Shown one piece after another: positions 14,952-15,606 of a DNA stretch of 15,606 nt. Positions within the stretch are counted from its first letter, which is position 1. Each line of letters starts with the position of its first letter. Under the pieces are notes generated by a model that had not been told where the DNA came from, made no database searches, and saw nothing but the letters and a program-made list of their open reading frames with translations. The DNA is taken from contig CAZXOC010000177.1 of assembly GCA_964642165.1 (NCBI GenBank), positions 1 to 15,606 on the forward strand, written 5' to 3'. Source of the stretch: CAYRVX01 sp964642165 (GTDB lineage: Bacteria; Planctomycetota; Phycisphaerae; SM23-33). Both the position numbers and the translations under genes were made by a program.

Positions 14952-14986
14952 GCCGGCGGGTCGCTGTACCGCAGCGGCCCGCCGGT
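14952..14986 (+). terminator. Long perfect hairpin after the LTxxQ gene
   Basis: Bases 14952-14966 pair with 14972-14986 over 15 consecutive positions, including two G-U type pairs, around the 5-nt loop TACCG. It begins 36 nt after the stop codon. No T-run follows, so it may act with Rho or as a stabilising 3' structure rather than as a classical intrinsic terminator. Confidence 0.5.
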
Positions 14987-15044
14987 TCGCTGCGCGGGAC
15001 GGGCGCCGCGGCAGCGCGAGGGCGGCTTTTCCCGCCGAAGTGCA

Positions 15045-15073
15045 TTGAAAAAGCCCGCCGCGGGGGTCATCAT
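15045..15073 (+). promoter_or_regulatory. Putative promoter of the tRNA gene
   Basis: TTGAAA (15045-15050) and CATCAT (15068-15073) are 17 nt apart, each matching the consensus at four or more positions, and the tRNA begins 12 nt later. The -35 lies inside one arm of an imperfect inverted repeat, GGCGGCTTTT (15021-15030) against AAAAAGCCCGCC (15048-15059), which might be a binding site. Confidence 0.4.
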
Positions 15074-15084
15074 GGACGGTTCCT

Positions 15085-15157
15085 GGCGGCGTAGCTCAGT
15101 TGGCAGAGCAAGGGATTCATAAGCCCTGGGTCGCTGGTTCGAGTCCAGTCGCCGCTA
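15085..15157 (+). tRNA. tRNA-Met (anticodon CAU), elongator type
   Basis: A full cloverleaf is present. The acceptor GGCGGCG (15085-15091) pairs with CGCCGCT (15150-15156); the D-arm is GCTC/GAGC; the anticodon stem AGGGA/GCCCT encloses the 7-nt loop TTCATAA with CAT at 15118-15120; the T-arm GCTGG/CCAGT has the TTCGAGT loop. The discriminator is A and the 3' CCA is not encoded. The first pair is G-U, not the C-A mismatch of initiators, and the G-C pairs of the anticodon stem are not next to the loop, so this is not initiator tRNA. A CAU-reading tRNA-Ile2 is possible, but the acceptor stem and discriminator resemble bacterial elongator tRNA-Met. The anticodon stem has one A-G mismatch beside the loop. 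Confidence 0.93.
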
Positions 15158-15186
15158 GTCGTGTCCGGGCTTCCAAATCCTTGAGC

Positions 15187-15208
15187 CCCTTCCGGCGAGG
15201 AGGGTTTT
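15187..15208 (+). terminator. Candidate intrinsic terminator after the tRNA
   Basis: CCCTTCC (15187-15193) can pair with GGAGGG (15199-15204) with one bulged base around the loop GGCGA, followed directly by TTTT. It lies 30 nt after the tRNA. The stem is short. Confidence 0.35.
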
Positions 15209-15211
15209 CCC

Positions 15212-15241
15212 TTGACGGGCCATTCGTCCACAGGGTAAAAG
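15212..15241 (+). promoter_or_regulatory. Putative promoter of the microprotein gene
   Basis: TTGACG (15212-15217, five of six) is followed after 18 nt by TAAAAG (15236-15241, four of six). It sits just after the candidate tRNA terminator and about 50 nt before the ATG at 15293, which would make the microprotein gene an independent unit. Confidence 0.4.
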
Positions 15242-15292
15242 GCGACAACTTCGGACAAGTACGATATGTTCCCCCGGTAGGAGACGCGGACG

Positions 15293-15418
15293 ATGTCGAT
15301 TCCACTGCCGCTGGCGCTTTGGGGCTATGAGTGGCTGTTTTGGTGGCAGATCCCCCTCGCCCTGGTCCTGGTCGGACTGGTCGTCTTTCTGATCATGTAC
15401 CGCCGTCGGCAGTACTAG
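15293..15418 (+). CDS. 41-residue single-pass membrane microprotein
   Basis: ATG 15293 opens a 41-codon frame ending in TAG at 15416-15418. AGGAG lies 9 nt upstream, the best-spaced site in this region. The product begins MSIPLPLALWGYEWLFWWQI, is rich in Trp and Leu, continues with a hydrophobic helix (about 18-35, LALVLVGLVVFLIMY) and ends in the basic tail YRRRQY, so it should span the inner membrane once with its C-terminus in the cytoplasm. It is too short for domain recognition and I know no family for it. Similar tiny membrane proteins often bind larger membrane complexes; no partner is suggested by the neighbours (a tRNA upstream, no gene seen after it). Confidence 0.6.
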   Translation: MSIPLPLALWGYEWLFWWQIPLALVLVGLVVFLIMYRRRQY

Positions 15419-15606
15419 CCCCGCCGATCCGGGCGGCAAGGCGCGGAGCGACTCGGCCGAAGGTCGCCGGCGGGCGGGGCCCGGGCGTCTGGCGGTCGCG
15501 AGGCCCCGCCTGTTCTGCTCGCCCGTGCCGGTGGGGTCGCTCCGGCGGGGGCCGTGCCGTCGCGGCGCGGCGCCCTGGCCGGCAGAGCAGTCCAACGAGA
15601 TACAGA
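15419..15606. other. No gene seen; GC-rich stretch with inverted repeats
   Basis: Right after the microprotein stop, CCGCC (15421-15425) can pair with GGCGG (15432-15436). Further on, GGCGGGGCC (15473-15481) pairs perfectly with GGCCCCGCC (15502-15510) across 20 nt. Either could end transcription, although neither is followed by a T-run. The open frames here are Arg/Pro-rich shadows. Confidence 0.4.

Overview
The window is a very GC-rich bacterial chromosome segment (roughly 70% G+C by eye, third codon positions almost always G or C). Its protein content is an ECF sigma factor with a zf-HC2 anti-sigma factor, exported proteins with LTxxQ-type, kelch-like and solenoid repeats, a zinc-ribbon protein and several large orphan exported proteins. 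That mix suggests an uncultured member of the Planctomycetota. This is an inference from gene style; there is no rRNA or other phylogenetic marker here to prove it. Twelve protein genes and one tRNA gene are supported. No mobile element, CRISPR array or phage gene was seen.

Left edge (1-491): no gene. It holds two copies of an 85-bp tandem repeat that runs off the window, then two copies of a short GGGC-GAA-GCCC hairpin. Next come two large exported proteins in convergent orientation: a 749-residue helical-repeat protein (492-2741, +) and an 889-residue kelch-like beta-propeller protein (2775-5444, -).

Centre (5595-7791, +): a tight four-gene operon encoding an ECF sigma factor, its membrane-anchored zinc-finger anti-sigma factor, a YbjQ/UPF0145 protein and a rhomboid intramembrane serine protease. 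It could be a complete signal-transduction cassette, in which the rhomboid might cut the two-helix anti-sigma factor. That link is a hypothesis. Facing it is a protein with an N-terminal zinc ribbon and further cysteine clusters (7826-8986, -). It is preceded by about 750 bp without a credible gene, which contain a perfect TATAAT on the minus strand.

Right part: an orphan cytoplasmic protein (9739-10413, +) converges on a lipoprotein that joins an Ig-like domain to a HAD-phosphatase domain and ends in seven aspartates (10429-11562, -). A short-chain dehydrogenase (11665-12483, -) lies downstream of an M48 membrane metalloprotease (12509-13924, -), probably in one operon. Divergent from these is an exported, basic, Spy/CpxP-like LTxxQ protein (14134-14916, +). 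The window closes with an elongator-type tRNA-Met(CAU) and a 41-residue single-pass membrane microprotein (15293-15418, +).

Putative sigma-70-like promoters were found by eye for the kelch gene, the orphan gene, the HAD lipoprotein, the tRNA and the microprotein. The convergent gene pairs are each separated by only 15-34 bp and end in inverted repeats that include both stop codons (clearest in two of the three pairs).
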